Assembly (NCBI GenBank): GCA_904394705.1
Contig: CAJFNJ010000019.1
Coordinates: 1 to 45,227 of the forward strand
Reading direction: 5' to 3'
Length of the DNA: 45,227 nucleotides
Source of the DNA: Avimicrobium caecorum
GTDB taxonomy: Bacteria > Bacillota > Clostridia > Oscillospirales > Ruminococcaceae
The translations under genes were made by a program, and so were the position numbers. This document shows positions 36,886 through 45,176 of the stretch, one piece after another. The stretch's first letter is position 1. Each line of letters opens with the position of its first letter. Under the pieces are notes generated by a model. That model did no database searches and was not told the origin of the DNA. It saw nothing but the letters and a program-made list of their open reading frames with translations.

Positions 36886-38862
36886 ATGGAACATTTTGAT
36901 TACAGTGACCGGTACCTGCGGCTGCTCTCCCAGAAATTCCGCACCGTTCAGGAGGTCAGCACCGAGCTGATCAACCTGGAGGCCATTCTGGCGCTGCCCA
37001 AGGGCACCGAGCATTTCATGAGCGACATCCACGGCGAGGACGAGGCCTTTGCCCATATCCTCAACAACTGCTCCGGCGTTGTCCGGGATAAGATCGACGC
37101 CGTATATGGCGACACCCTCACCGCCGGGGAACGGGCGGAACTGGCAACCCTCATCTACTACCCCGAGCACAAGCTGGAATACATCAAGGCACACATGACC
37201 GGCGATCTGGGCGACTGGTACCGGGTAACCCTGCGGCGTCTTTCGGAGATCTGCCGGGTGGTGGCCTCCAAATACACCCGTTCCAAGGTCCGTAAGGCGC
37301 TGCCGGCGGACTTTGCCTACATCATCGATGAGCTGCTCAACACCGATCCCGGCGTGAAGAACAAGGAGAACTACTACAACCGCATCATCACCTCCATCAT
37401 CGAGATCAACCGGGCGGATGCCTTCATCACTGCCATTGCCGGTGTGATCAAGCGGCTGGCAGTGGACCGTCTGCACATCATCGGCGATGTGTTTGACCGT
37501 GGCCCCCGGCCCGACCACATCATGGATATGCTCATGCATCACCACAGCGTGGATATCCAGTGGGGCAACCATGATATGCTCTGGATGGGCGCCGCCTGCG
37601 GCAGTGAGGCGTGCATCTTCAATATCCTGGGCATCAGCGTCAAGTACTCCAATATGGAGATGCTCGAGCGGGGATATGGCATCAGCCTGCGCCACCTCAC
37701 CAACTTTGCCCAGAAAACCTATGCCGACGGCGGCTGCTTCGCCCCCAAGGTGATCTCCGCCATGGACCGGGAGATCTCGGGCACCGACAGCATTGCCCGG
37801 CTCTACAAGGCCGTGCTGATGATCCAGTTCAAGCTGGAGGGGCAGGCCATTATGCGCAACCCGTCTTTCTGTATGGAGGACCGGCTGCTGCTGGATAAGA
37901 TCGACTACCAGAACCATTCCATTACCATCGGCGGCGTGACCTATGCCCTGGAAGACTGCGACTTCCCCACTGTGGATAAGAACGATCCCTACCGCCTCAC
38001 CGATGAGGAACAGGAGATTGTCAGCGAGCTGCGCACTTCCTTTGCCCATTCGCCCCGCCTCCAGGAACATATGGAATTCCTCTACCGGGTGGGATCGATG
38101 TACCTGTGCTTCAATGAGAACCTGCTCTACCACGGCTGTCTGCCCATGAACGAGGACGGCAGCTTTGCGGAACTGGCGATTGACGGAAAAATGTATGCCG
38201 GACGGGACCTGATGGACATTCTTGACCAGAAGTCCCGGTTCGCCTGGGTCAACCGCAAAAAGGGCGGGGAGGATCAGCGCAAGGCAGTGGATCTGATGTG
38301 GTACATGTGGTGCGGCAAAAAGTCCCCGCTGTTCGGGCGTGACCGCATGACCACCTTTGAGCGCTGCCTCATCGAGGACAAATCCGCCCACACTGAGCCG
38401 AAAAACGCCTATTACCGCCACACCGCCGACCCGGCTGTCTGCGACCGCATCCTGCGGGAATTCGGCCTGGAAGGGGAGCATGCCCACATCATCAACGGAC
38501 ACATGCCGGTGAAGATCAAGGACGGCGAAAGTCCCATCCATGGCGGCGGCAAGATGCTCATCATCGACGGCGGCTTCAGCCGTGCCTACCAGAAAACCAC
38601 CGGCATTGCTGGATATACGCTGGTTTACAACGCCCATGGCCTCAAGCTCATCTCCCATGAGCCGTTCAAGAGCCGGGAGGATTGTGTCACCCGGGACGAT
38701 GATATTCTCTCCAAGACCGAGATCCTCGAGTCGCTGCCCGAGCCCCAGAAGGTGGCGGATTCGGACATCGGACGGGAGCTGCAGACCCAGATCGACGGCC
38801 TCAAGCAGCTGCTGGCAGCCTACCGGAGCGGTACCATCAAGGAGGCAAATCTCCGTCCCTGA
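36886..38862 (+). CDS. fbp: Fructose-1,6-bisphosphatase class III
   Basis: 658 residues, the typical size of the Firmicutes enzyme. A metallophosphatase fold shows MSDIHGEDEAF, IIGDVFDRGPRPDHIMD, IQWGNHDMLWMGAACG and the C-terminal INGHMPVKIKDGE and IIDGGFSRAYQKTTGIAGYTL. It makes fructose-6-phosphate in gluconeogenesis, in the cytosol. ATG 36886 follows AAAAGGGGG about 12-15 nt upstream, slightly long. The 150-nt hairpin leader suggests post-transcriptional control. Terminator-like hairpin follows. Confidence 0.96.
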   Translation: MEHFDYSDRYLRLLSQKFRTVQEVSTELINLEAILALPKGTEHFMSDIHGEDEAFAHILNNCSGVVRDKIDAVYGDTLTAGERAELATLIYYPEHKLEYIKAHMTGDLGDWYRVTLRRLSEICRVVASKYTRSKVRKALPADFAYIIDELLNTDPGVKNKENYYNRIITSIIEINRADAFITAIAGVIKRLAVDRLHIIGDVFDRGPRPDHIMDMLMHHHSVDIQWGNHDMLWMGAACGSEACIFNILGISVKYSNMEMLERGYGISLRHLTNFAQKTYADGGCFAPKVISAMDREISGTDSIARLYKAVLMIQFKLEGQAIMRNPSFCMEDRLLLDKIDYQNHSITIGGVTYALEDCDFPTVDKNDPYRLTDEEQEIVSELRTSFAHSPRLQEHMEFLYRVGSMYLCFNENLLYHGCLPMNEDGSFAELAIDGKMYAGRDLMDILDQKSRFAWVNRKKGGEDQRKAVDLMWYMWCGKKSPLFGRDRMTTFERCLIEDKSAHTEPKNAYYRHTADPAVCDRILREFGLEGEHAHIINGHMPVKIKDGESPIHGGGKMLIIDGGFSRAYQKTTGIAGYTLVYNAHGLKLISHEPFKSREDCVTRDDDILSKTEILESLPEPQKVADSDIGRELQTQIDGLKQLLAAYRSGTIKEANLRP

Positions 38863-38928
38863 CCTTGCATTTCCCGGGAACCGGTGATACACTTACAATA
38901 AAAGCCGGAAAAACCGGCAGCTTCGGCT

Positions 38929-38950
38929 CCCCGTTCGGAACGGGGGATTT
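38929..38950 (+). terminator. Hairpin after fbp
   Basis: CCCCGTTC pairs with GAACGGGG, then GATTTT; preceded by GCCGG-AAAAA-CCGGC. Moderate terminator. Confidence 0.55.
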
Positions 38951-38977
38951 TCAGTAAAAATCGGAGGATTGATTACA

Positions 38978-39556
38978 ATGGCACTTCCCATGGACCGCGC
39001 GGCAGCGCTGGAACTTCTCAAGACACACACCCATACACAGTCGCTGATCCACCATGCAATCTCGGTTGAGGCCGCAATGCGTCACTTTGCTGAGTTCTAT
39101 GGCGAAGATGTGGAATACTGGGGCATGGTTGGCCTGCTCCATGACCTCGACTATGAGGAGCACCCCAAGGAGCACTGTCAGTACACTCCCGGCTATCTCC
39201 GGGAAGCTGGCTTTGATGAGGACTTTATCCGTGCGGTTCTGTCCCACGGCTATGGTCTCTGCACCGATGTCAAGCCGGAAAAGCAGATGGAAAAGGTGAT
39301 CTACACCGTGGACGAACTCACCGGGTTCATCACCGCGGTGGCTCTGATGCGTCCCAGCAAGAGCCTGCTCGACCTGGAAGTGAAGTCGGTGAAGAAAAAG
39401 TTCAAGGATAAGGCCTTTGCTGCCAAGGTGAATCGTGACCTGATCCGCGGCGGCGCTGAGATGATGGGCATGGAGCTGGATCAGGTGATGGAACACTGCA
39501 TCCTGGCACTGCGCACCATCAATGCGGAACTTGGTTTCCAGCCGCTGACCGAATAA
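38978..39556 (+). CDS. HD-domain protein (HDIG-type putative hydrolase)
   Basis: 192 residues from ATG 38978 (GGAGG 10 nt upstream). HD motif at VGLLHDLDYEEHPKEH with preceding His in SLIHHAISVEAAM, a compact HD hydrolase of about 190 residues common in clostridia. Further His and Asp residues (LSHGYG, VDELTGFITAVALMRPSKS) complete the metal site. Substrate may be a phosphorylated nucleotide or similar; not determinable. Stands between fbp and a peptidase gene, each with terminators. The lower-GC codon style suggests good expression. Confidence 0.85.
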   Translation: MALPMDRAAALELLKTHTHTQSLIHHAISVEAAMRHFAEFYGEDVEYWGMVGLLHDLDYEEHPKEHCQYTPGYLREAGFDEDFIRAVLSHGYGLCTDVKPEKQMEKVIYTVDELTGFITAVALMRPSKSLLDLEVKSVKKKFKDKAFAAKVNRDLIRGGAEMMGMELDQVMEHCILALRTINAELGFQPLTE

Positions 39557-39572
39557 CAACCGTACCAGACAG

Positions 39573-39600
39573 GGCCGGGGGTAAATCCTCCGGCCTTTGC
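39573..39600 (+). terminator. Terminator of the HD-domain gene
   Basis: GGCCGGGGG (39573-39581) pairs with CCTCCGGCC (39587-39595), then TTTGCTCT. Confidence 0.65.
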
Positions 39601-39626
39601 TCTATAAAAACTGAGGAGGAATCAAC

Positions 39627-40805
39627 ATGGACCAGAGAAAAGAGGCGGTATTCCGGTATATTGACGAGCATCGTCAGGAGATCCTGGATGACTGGAAGGC
39701 ATTGGTGAACCATGAGGGCAGTCTGCGGCAGCCCGACGCCATGCACGCCGAGGCGGAATACCTCTGCGGACGCTTCCGGGAAGCCGGGGTGGACTGTGCG
39801 GTTTACAGTGCGTCGCCGGAGATCCCGCCGGTGGTAGCGGGTGAGATCGGCACCGGGCGTCCGGGCAAGCCGGTGATCTTCGCCGGACATTTTGACACTG
39901 TATTCAACCCCGGCACCTTCGGGGAAAATCCCTTCCGCATCGAAGGGGACAAGGCCTATGGCCCCGGTGTCCTGGACATGAAGGGCGGCATCATCATCGC
40001 CCTGTGGACCATCAAGGCACTGGAAGCAGCCGGCTATGACGAGCGTCCCATCCGGGTCTGCTTCTGCAGCGATGAGGAGGGCGGCGACTTCCACGATCCG
40101 GCGATTGCGCAGTTCCGCCGCTGGGGCGAAGGCTGCTGTGCCGGCTTCAATATGGAAACAGCGCCGGTGGACAACAGCCTGTGCGTAGGCCGGAAGTATC
40201 TGATGGCAGGCAAGGCTGTGATCCACGGCGTGAGCGCCCACTCGGGCAACAACTATCTTGCCGGACGCAACGCCATCCTGGAGGCGGCTTACAAGGTGAT
40301 CGGCATCCAGGCCCTCAACGACCTGGAAAAGGGCACCCATATGAACCCGGCGATTGTCAGGGGCGGCACTGTGATGAATGCCATTCCGGACAGCTGTGAG
40401 CTGGACTTCAGCGGACGGTTCCCCACCCTGGCTGAGGTGGAGCGGGTCAAGGAGGGCCTTGCAAAGCTGTTTGGCGAGAGCACCATTGAGGGTACCCACA
40501 GCGAGTACACTCTCAGTGCAGCCCGGGGCGGCCTGGAGGTCACCGAAGAGGGCAAGCGGCTGCGCCGGTTTGTGGACAGCGTCAGCCAGGAAAACGGCTG
40601 GCCCGCAGTGGGCGAAGTGGTGCTGGGCGGCGGCTCGGATGCCGGCTACATCGCCGAAATGGGCGTGCCGATCCTGTGCAGCTGCGGCGTCCGCGGCGAG
40701 TGGAACCACACCGACCGGGAATATGCCCTGGTGGAGTCGATGTTCGAGCGTCCCAAGCTCTGGGCAGCGGTTGTGCTGGCTATGAACGGTTTCTCCGCAG
40801 AATAA
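39627..40805 (+). CDS. M20 family metallopeptidase (paralogue A)
   Basis: 392 residues. Di-metal M20 site: GHFDTVF (H88, catalytic D90), GVLDMKGG (D117), SDEEGG (catalytic E150, E151), GFNMET (E177), and WNHTDREYA (His about 371). The dimerisation lid domain lies near 185-300 with HGVSAHSGNNY. The family includes glutamate carboxypeptidase, ArgE and dipeptidases; substrate not determinable. It is closely similar over its whole length to the gene at 41776, so they arose by duplication. AGGAGG before ATG. Monocistronic, unlike paralogue B, and with higher-GC third positions. Confidence 0.92.
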   Translation: MDQRKEAVFRYIDEHRQEILDDWKALVNHEGSLRQPDAMHAEAEYLCGRFREAGVDCAVYSASPEIPPVVAGEIGTGRPGKPVIFAGHFDTVFNPGTFGENPFRIEGDKAYGPGVLDMKGGIIIALWTIKALEAAGYDERPIRVCFCSDEEGGDFHDPAIAQFRRWGEGCCAGFNMETAPVDNSLCVGRKYLMAGKAVIHGVSAHSGNNYLAGRNAILEAAYKVIGIQALNDLEKGTHMNPAIVRGGTVMNAIPDSCELDFSGRFPTLAEVERVKEGLAKLFGESTIEGTHSEYTLSAARGGLEVTEEGKRLRRFVDSVSQENGWPAVGEVVLGGGSDAGYIAEMGVPILCSCGVRGEWNHTDREYALVESMFERPKLWAAVVLAMNGFSAE

Positions 40806-40816
40806 GAACAGAATAT

Positions 40817-40858
40817 AAAAAGCCGGATGACCCGACCAGGGTCATCCGGCTTTTTTTT
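40817..40858. terminator. Bidirectional terminator
   Basis: AAAAGCCGGATGACCC (from 40818) pairs with GGGTCATCCGGCTTTT; eight T after the stem. Shared by peptidase A and the convergent Crp/Fnr gene. Confidence 0.9.
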
Positions 40859-40864
40859 GTCTGG

Positions 40865-41551
40865 TTATTCCTCCACAATATCGGTGAGTCCTACGAAATC
40901 CAGGATACAGTATTCGCTGTTTCGCAGGCGGATCAGCCCGCGTTTTTCCAGTTCGGATACTGCCCGGGATACGCTCACCCGGTCCGAGTAGATGATTTTG
41001 GCGATGAGTTCATGGGTCATGCGAATGGGTATGATGGTGCCGCCATCCCGGAAATGTCCGGTGCGGTAGGCCATGCTCAGCAGCAGGGCTGCCACCTTCT
41101 TGATGTTGGTGGGCAGTGCCAGGAACTCCAGCTTGCGGGAATAGACCATTCCCCGTTCGTACTCGCCGAACATGGCAAACCGGAAGAATTCCTCATTTTT
41201 CTGCATCTCACGGGATACAACCTCCGATGGAATTTTGTATGCGGAAACATCGGTGATGGCAGTGAGTGCTCCGCCATAGGGACGCCCGGAAAGACAGCTC
41301 CGGAATCCAAAGACATACCCGGTGCTGCCCAGGAAATGGATGCGCTCAATGCCGTTTTCATGCAGGAAGGACATGCTCACCAGACCGGTTTGGATCAGGA
41401 CGACATTCTGGTCCTCGCCATAGTGCTGGCAGATGATGCTGCCCCGCTTGTAATGCCGTGGGGTCAGGGTCTGAATGATGGGTTTCCAGCCATTGATGTC
41501 TGCGGTGAAATAGGGGGCATAGTCTGCAGTATAGCATTTGTATTGTTCCAT
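40865..41551 (-). CDS. Crp/Fnr-family transcriptional regulator
   Basis: 228 residues from ATG 41551; GGAGGAG lies 9 nt upstream, whereas TTG 41560 would abut it. N-terminal cyclic-nucleotide-type beta barrel (RGSIICQHYGEDQNVVLIQ, LGSTGYVFGFRS), long dimer helix, and C-terminal HTH MTHELIAKIIYSDRVSVSRAVSELEKRG. No Fnr-type N-terminal Cys cluster, so the ligand is unknown. It diverges from the operon of peptidase B and YjiH/YjiG across 224 bp containing tandem 12-nt repeats, and probably controls it in response to peptide or amino acid status. Confidence 0.88.
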   Translation of the reverse strand: MEQYKCYTADYAPYFTADINGWKPIIQTLTPRHYKRGSIICQHYGEDQNVVLIQTGLVSMSFLHENGIERIHFLGSTGYVFGFRSCLSGRPYGGALTAITDVSAYKIPSEVVSREMQKNEEFFRFAMFGEYERGMVYSRKLEFLALPTNIKKVAALLLSMAYRTGHFRDGGTIIPIRMTHELIAKIIYSDRVSVSRAVSELEKRGLIRLRNSEYCILDFVGLTDIVEE

Positions 41552-41665
41552 AACGCTCAACTCCTCCTACCGCCATCTTAAGACAAGGCGGCTTTTTCTC
41601 AGTAGCAAATGTTACAGAGAAAGAGTGTCCGGAGCGATATAGTTTAGTCAAATCGAAGCAATTTT

Positions 41666-41697
41666 AACAGTTTTTCCAACAGTTTCAGCAACATTTT
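41666..41697. repeat. Three tandem 12-nt repeats between Crp/Fnr gene and peptidase operon
   Basis: AACAGTTT at 41666-41673 and 41678-41685, then AACATTTT at 41690-41697, each 12 nt apart. A candidate binding array; no symmetric Crp palindrome was found in the gap. Confidence 0.6.
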
Positions 41698-41775
41698 ATC
41701 TAAATTTTTGGGCGAAAACTTGTGATAAACTGCTAAAGCGCTTTCCGAAACACAGACAAAATGAGGAGGATCAAG

Positions 41776-42942
41776 ATGAAAAAGCAGATTCAGGAATTCA
41801 TTGCACAGAACCGACAGAATATTATCGACGACTGGCGTGACCTGGTGAACATGGAAGGCAGCTGCCGTCAGCCCGACGCTATGCATACCATCGCTGACTG
41901 GCTGTGCGAAAAGTTCCAGCAGGCAGGTGTAGACTGTCAGGTTTACCGTGTCCGTGACGAAGTTCCCCCGGTAGTTGCCGGTGTGATCGGCGCAGACCGT
42001 CCCGGCACTCCGGTGATCTTTACCGGTCACTTCGATACCGTGTTTGATCCCAACACCTTCGGCCCCAATCCCTTCCGCATTGAGGAGGGCAAGGCCTATG
42101 GCCCTGGCGTTCTGGATATGAAGGGCGGTATCATCATTACCCTGTATGTCATCAAGGCTCTGGAAGCAGCCGGCTACAAGGATCGTCCCATCCGCATCTG
42201 CTTCTGCGGCGATGAGGAAGCCGGAAAGTTCCATGCCTATGCCTGTGAGCAGTTCCAGAAGTGGGCGGATGGCTGTATCGCTGGCTTCAACATGGAAACC
42301 GGCCCGGTGAACAATGATCTCTGCACCGGACGCAAGTGGGCTATGTGGGGTCATCTGGATGTCCATGGCGTAAGTGCTCACTCGGGCAACAACTACACCG
42401 CCGGACGCAATGCTCTGGTAGAGGCAGCATACAAGATTCTGGCGATCCAGAACTGCAACGACATGGAAAAGGGCACCAACATGAACCCGGCTGTCATCAA
42501 GGGCGGTACCGTACCCAATGCCATTCCGGATGCGGTTTCCCTGGACTTCAGCGGACGTTTCCTGTATCTTGCTGAGGCAGAGCGTGTCAAGAATGAGCTG
42601 ACCCGCATCTTCCAGACTCCCGATGTGGATGGCACCAGCATTGACTTCACCATCGGTGAGCCCGGCGGCGGCTTCGAAGACACCAAGGAAAACCATGAGC
42701 TGCTGGACTTCATCAACACTGTCTGTGAAAAGGAAGGCTATCCTGCTGTGGGCGGTATCGTCCTGGGCGGCGGTTCGGATGCCGGCAACATCGCTATGAT
42801 GGGCGTACCGGTTCTGTGCAGCTGCGGTGTGCGCGGTGAGTGGAACCACACCGACCGTGAATATGCAGTGGTAGAGTCCATGTATGAGCGTACCGAACTG
42901 TGGTGCATGGTTGTGGCAGCACTGGATCAGTTCAAGAAGTAA
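41776..42942 (+). CDS. M20 family metallopeptidase (paralogue B)
   Basis: 388 residues from ATG 41776 (GAGGAGGA 5-6 nt upstream). Same catalytic layout as paralogue A: GHFDTVFDP, GVLDMKGGIIIT, CGDEEAGKFH, GFNMETGP, WNHTDREYA. Unlike A it is followed 16 nt later by two Gate-family membrane genes, so the peptide product or substrate may be moved by them. Its codon use is richer in T-ending codons, as in highly expressed genes, which suggests it is the main enzyme. Likely regulated by the divergent Crp/Fnr protein. Confidence 0.92.
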   Translation: MKKQIQEFIAQNRQNIIDDWRDLVNMEGSCRQPDAMHTIADWLCEKFQQAGVDCQVYRVRDEVPPVVAGVIGADRPGTPVIFTGHFDTVFDPNTFGPNPFRIEEGKAYGPGVLDMKGGIIITLYVIKALEAAGYKDRPIRICFCGDEEAGKFHAYACEQFQKWADGCIAGFNMETGPVNNDLCTGRKWAMWGHLDVHGVSAHSGNNYTAGRNALVEAAYKILAIQNCNDMEKGTNMNPAVIKGGTVPNAIPDAVSLDFSGRFLYLAEAERVKNELTRIFQTPDVDGTSIDFTIGEPGGGFEDTKENHELLDFINTVCEKEGYPAVGGIVLGGGSDAGNIAMMGVPVLCSCGVRGEWNHTDREYAVVESMYERTELWCMVVAALDQFKK

Positions 42943-42958
42943 GAGGGGGAGTAGAGTC

Positions 42959-43630
42959 ATGGCTGTGGAAACAGTACAGAATGAAAAAGAAAAGATCAAA
43001 GTCAGTCCGCAGGGCTGGCTGGCACTGGTGATCATGCTCTGTATGTTCTCCGGTTTCTTCGCAAATATGGAAGGTCCGCTGCAGTTCCTGCGGGTTCTGG
43101 ACCTCAATACCCTGATCGGTTCCTTCGGTACCATCGGGGATACCGGAGCCAACTTCATGGGCAGCGGCGGCGCCGGCGCCCGGGATGGTTTCATGTTTGC
43201 CCTTTCGCTGGCACCCGGATGTATCTTCAGTATGGGTCTGATCGAAGTGTTCAGCAAAATGGGCGTTATGGAAGCCTTCCAGAAGGTGTTCACCCCCATC
43301 CTGCGGCCTCTGCTGGGTCTGCCCGGCAGCTGCGGTCTGGCTTTTGTAAACTCCCTGAACGGTTCGGATATCGCTGCTGTACTGACCAAGGAGCTCTATG
43401 ACAACGGCCAGATCACCGATGATGAGAGAACTATTTTTGTATCGTTCATGTATCCCGGCTCCGCACCCATCGGCAATATGATCTCCACCCAGGCAGCTGT
43501 ACTGCCCATCGCAGTAATGGCTATGGGTCCGATGATCCTGCTGGTGATCTTCTGCAAGCTGGTAGGCGCGAATATTGTCCGCCTGATCGTGATGCGTGGT
43601 AAAAAGAAGAATGCGGAGGTAGCAAAATGA
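42959..43630 (+). CDS. YjiH-like nucleoside-recognition (Gate) domain membrane protein
   Basis: 223 residues from ATG 42959 (AGAGGGGGAG upstream). About six spans; Gate-type loops ANFMGSGGAGARDGFMFAL and GLAFVNSLNGSDIAAVLTK, then PGSAPIGNMISTQAAVLP. E. coli YjiH is about 227 residues and pairs with YjiG beside the isoaspartyl dipeptidase gene iadA. Here the partner follows with ATGA overlap, and the upstream gene is a peptidase. A two-part transporter for the peptidase's amino acid or dipeptide is likely, but no substrate has been proven for this family as far as known. Confidence 0.86.
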   Translation: MAVETVQNEKEKIKVSPQGWLALVIMLCMFSGFFANMEGPLQFLRVLDLNTLIGSFGTIGDTGANFMGSGGAGARDGFMFALSLAPGCIFSMGLIEVFSKMGVMEAFQKVFTPILRPLLGLPGSCGLAFVNSLNGSDIAAVLTKELYDNGQITDDERTIFVSFMYPGSAPIGNMISTQAAVLPIAVMAMGPMILLVIFCKLVGANIVRLIVMRGKKKNAEVAK

Positions 43631-44121
43631 GTGCGGAAACTTCTAAGAAGCCGGCAAAGGTCGGTATGATTGAAACATTTCTCTCCGGTGCGAAAAAGGG
43701 CTGGGGAATCGCCATCAACACCATTATGCCTGCGATGGTTCTGGGCTATGTACTGGTACAGGTCTTCAATGTAACAGGCGTTATGGATGTACTGGGCAAT
43801 ATCTGCGGACCGATCATGGGCGTCTTCGGACTGCCCGGTGAGGCGATTACCGTTCTGATCAGTGCGTTCTTTGCCAAAGCAGCAGGTGCTGCCACAGCCT
43901 TCAATCTCTATCAGACCGGTGTGATCACAGCGGCACAGGCGACCATCTGTGTAATGCCCTCGATGCTGATGGGTACTCTGGTTGGTCACTATGCCCGTAT
44001 CGTACTGGTAACCGAAACCAATAAGAAGTACACACTGCTCATGTTCCTGATCCCGCTGTTTGACGCGGCTCTGGGCATGATCCTGATGCGGCTGATTCTC
44101 ACCGCAATGGGCCTGATGTGA
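43627..44121 (+). CDS. YjiG-like nucleoside-recognition (Gate) domain membrane protein
   Basis: 164 residues, about four to five spans, start overlapping the stop of the preceding gene (ATGA). Gate-family pattern: GWGIAINTIMPAMVLGYVLVQ, GLPGEAITVLISAFFAKAAGAATA, CVMPSMLMGTLVGHYARI. E. coli YjiG is about 153 residues. Together with the YjiH-like protein it makes a heteromeric membrane unit reminiscent of SpmA/SpmB, which also appear in this window and belong to the same superfamily. Ends in a hairpin terminator. Confidence 0.86.
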   Translation: MSAETSKKPAKVGMIETFLSGAKKGWGIAINTIMPAMVLGYVLVQVFNVTGVMDVLGNICGPIMGVFGLPGEAITVLISAFFAKAAGAATAFNLYQTGVITAAQATICVMPSMLMGTLVGHYARIVLVTETNKKYTLLMFLIPLFDAALGMILMRLILTAMGLM

Positions 44122-44154
44122 TACGACAATAATCCATCCTCCGTGCATGAACGA

Positions 44155-44185
44155 AAAAGGCCGGCTGAAAAGCTGGTCTTTTTCG
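44155..44185 (+). terminator. Terminator of the peptidase-YjiHG operon
   Basis: AAAAAGGCCGGCT pairs with AGCTGGTCTTTTT with loop GAAA. Confidence 0.8.
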
Positions 44186-44498
44186 TTTGCCCTAAAGGGA
44201 GCAAAGCAGGTATCCGGTTTGGTGCACTGCTTCGTCCTCCCCGTACAGCGTTTTAAAAAGGATTGAAAATCCTCTGTTCCAGCTGACACGCAAAACGGCT
44301 GATTTCTTCCTCCGCAGTGGATTTTCTGGACTGTCATAGGCGGCAAGGGCAGTGCCATACAAAAGAGAGTGAAGTCAGACGGATACAGCGGGGAGAGGCA
44401 GCGGACTGGCAGGCGGGAGAAAGCGGCAGGGCAACGTGGATCTGGAAGTCTGAAAACAGCAGATGGTGGAGAACTGCACAGAAAACCGTGAAAAGAGC

Positions 44499-44532
44499 AA
44501 AAAAACAACCCCCATCTCACAGGAGAGGGGGC
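44499..44532 (-). terminator. Terminator of the right-edge gene
   Basis: On minus CCCCCTCTC (44531-44523) pairs with GAGATGGGGG (44518-44509), then TTG and seven T (44505-44499). Confidence 0.75.
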
Positions 44533-44546
44533 TGTCAGAGTGTAGA

Positions 44547-45176
44547 TCAATAAGCGCTGTTGTAATAGGAGGCGATGACCTCATCGGTGGTGATGGTCTG
44601 GCCTTCACTCAGCGGGAAGGTGTAGCAGACGGATTCATAGCTGCCGTTCTCCCGGTCATAGTAGTCGAACTGGATCACATAGGAGAGATCATCCAGGTAT
44701 TCCTTTTCCACCAGGTAGGGAATATAACCGCTCACACTCTCCTGACCATCCATGTAGGCGATCTCGAAGTCCTGCAGGAAGTAATAATAGGAGTCCGGGA
44801 AGAGGAGGTTGACCAGCTCTTCATTGTCATAGGAGGTCATATCCATCGCGGGATAGTAGGCGTAGTAGTCGCTGTCGGTGAGATAGGTGGTGAAGTTCAT
44901 GGTAGCGTATTCATCAGAGGGAAGGCCGCAGGAGACATCCATCTTCACGGCAACCACCGCGTAATCCGGCTCCAGTGTATCGCCGGTGTCCACAATGGCA
45001 GAACCGCCCATGGCGAAGGTCAGGTCATTGAGGGTGTAGGTGTAGCCGGGCACGCCGATGTTGTATGTTGTTTCGTATTCCGATGCAGGCGCTTCGCTGT
45101 ACGAGACATCATAATCCTCATAATTGCTGCTTTCGAATGTATTAGGTTTCTTTACAAAGGCATAATCATAAATCAC
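44547..45176 (-). pseudogene. Tyr/Asp-rich extracytoplasmic protein with a frame break at its N-terminus (or edge artefact)
   Basis: About 209 residues read from GTG 45176, with no ribosome site before it. The body is rich in Tyr, Asp and Ser (EDYDVSYSEAPASEYETTY, TDSDYYAYYPAMDM) and looks like a secreted beta-rich domain with YTYTLNDLTFAMGG early on. Upstream in the same frame is GSVFVVI then a stop (TAG); the neighbouring frame encodes KKQRRFSVGWLGF, a basic stretch and start of a membrane helix. Joined by a one-base shift near 45185-45200 these give a proper signal anchor, KKQRRFSVGWLGSVFVVIYDY. So a single indel, real or from sequencing near a T run, has probably broken the frame. No family recognised. 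Confidence 0.55.

Larger units (their letters stand above)
44122..44546. other. 425-bp spacer, no gene recognised
   Basis: Contains the terminator of the YjiHG operon at its left and the minus-strand terminator of the last gene at its right. A small hairpin AGGATT/AATCCT (44259-44273) lies between. Open frames in the middle lack starts with binding sites and known motifs. Confidence 0.5.
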
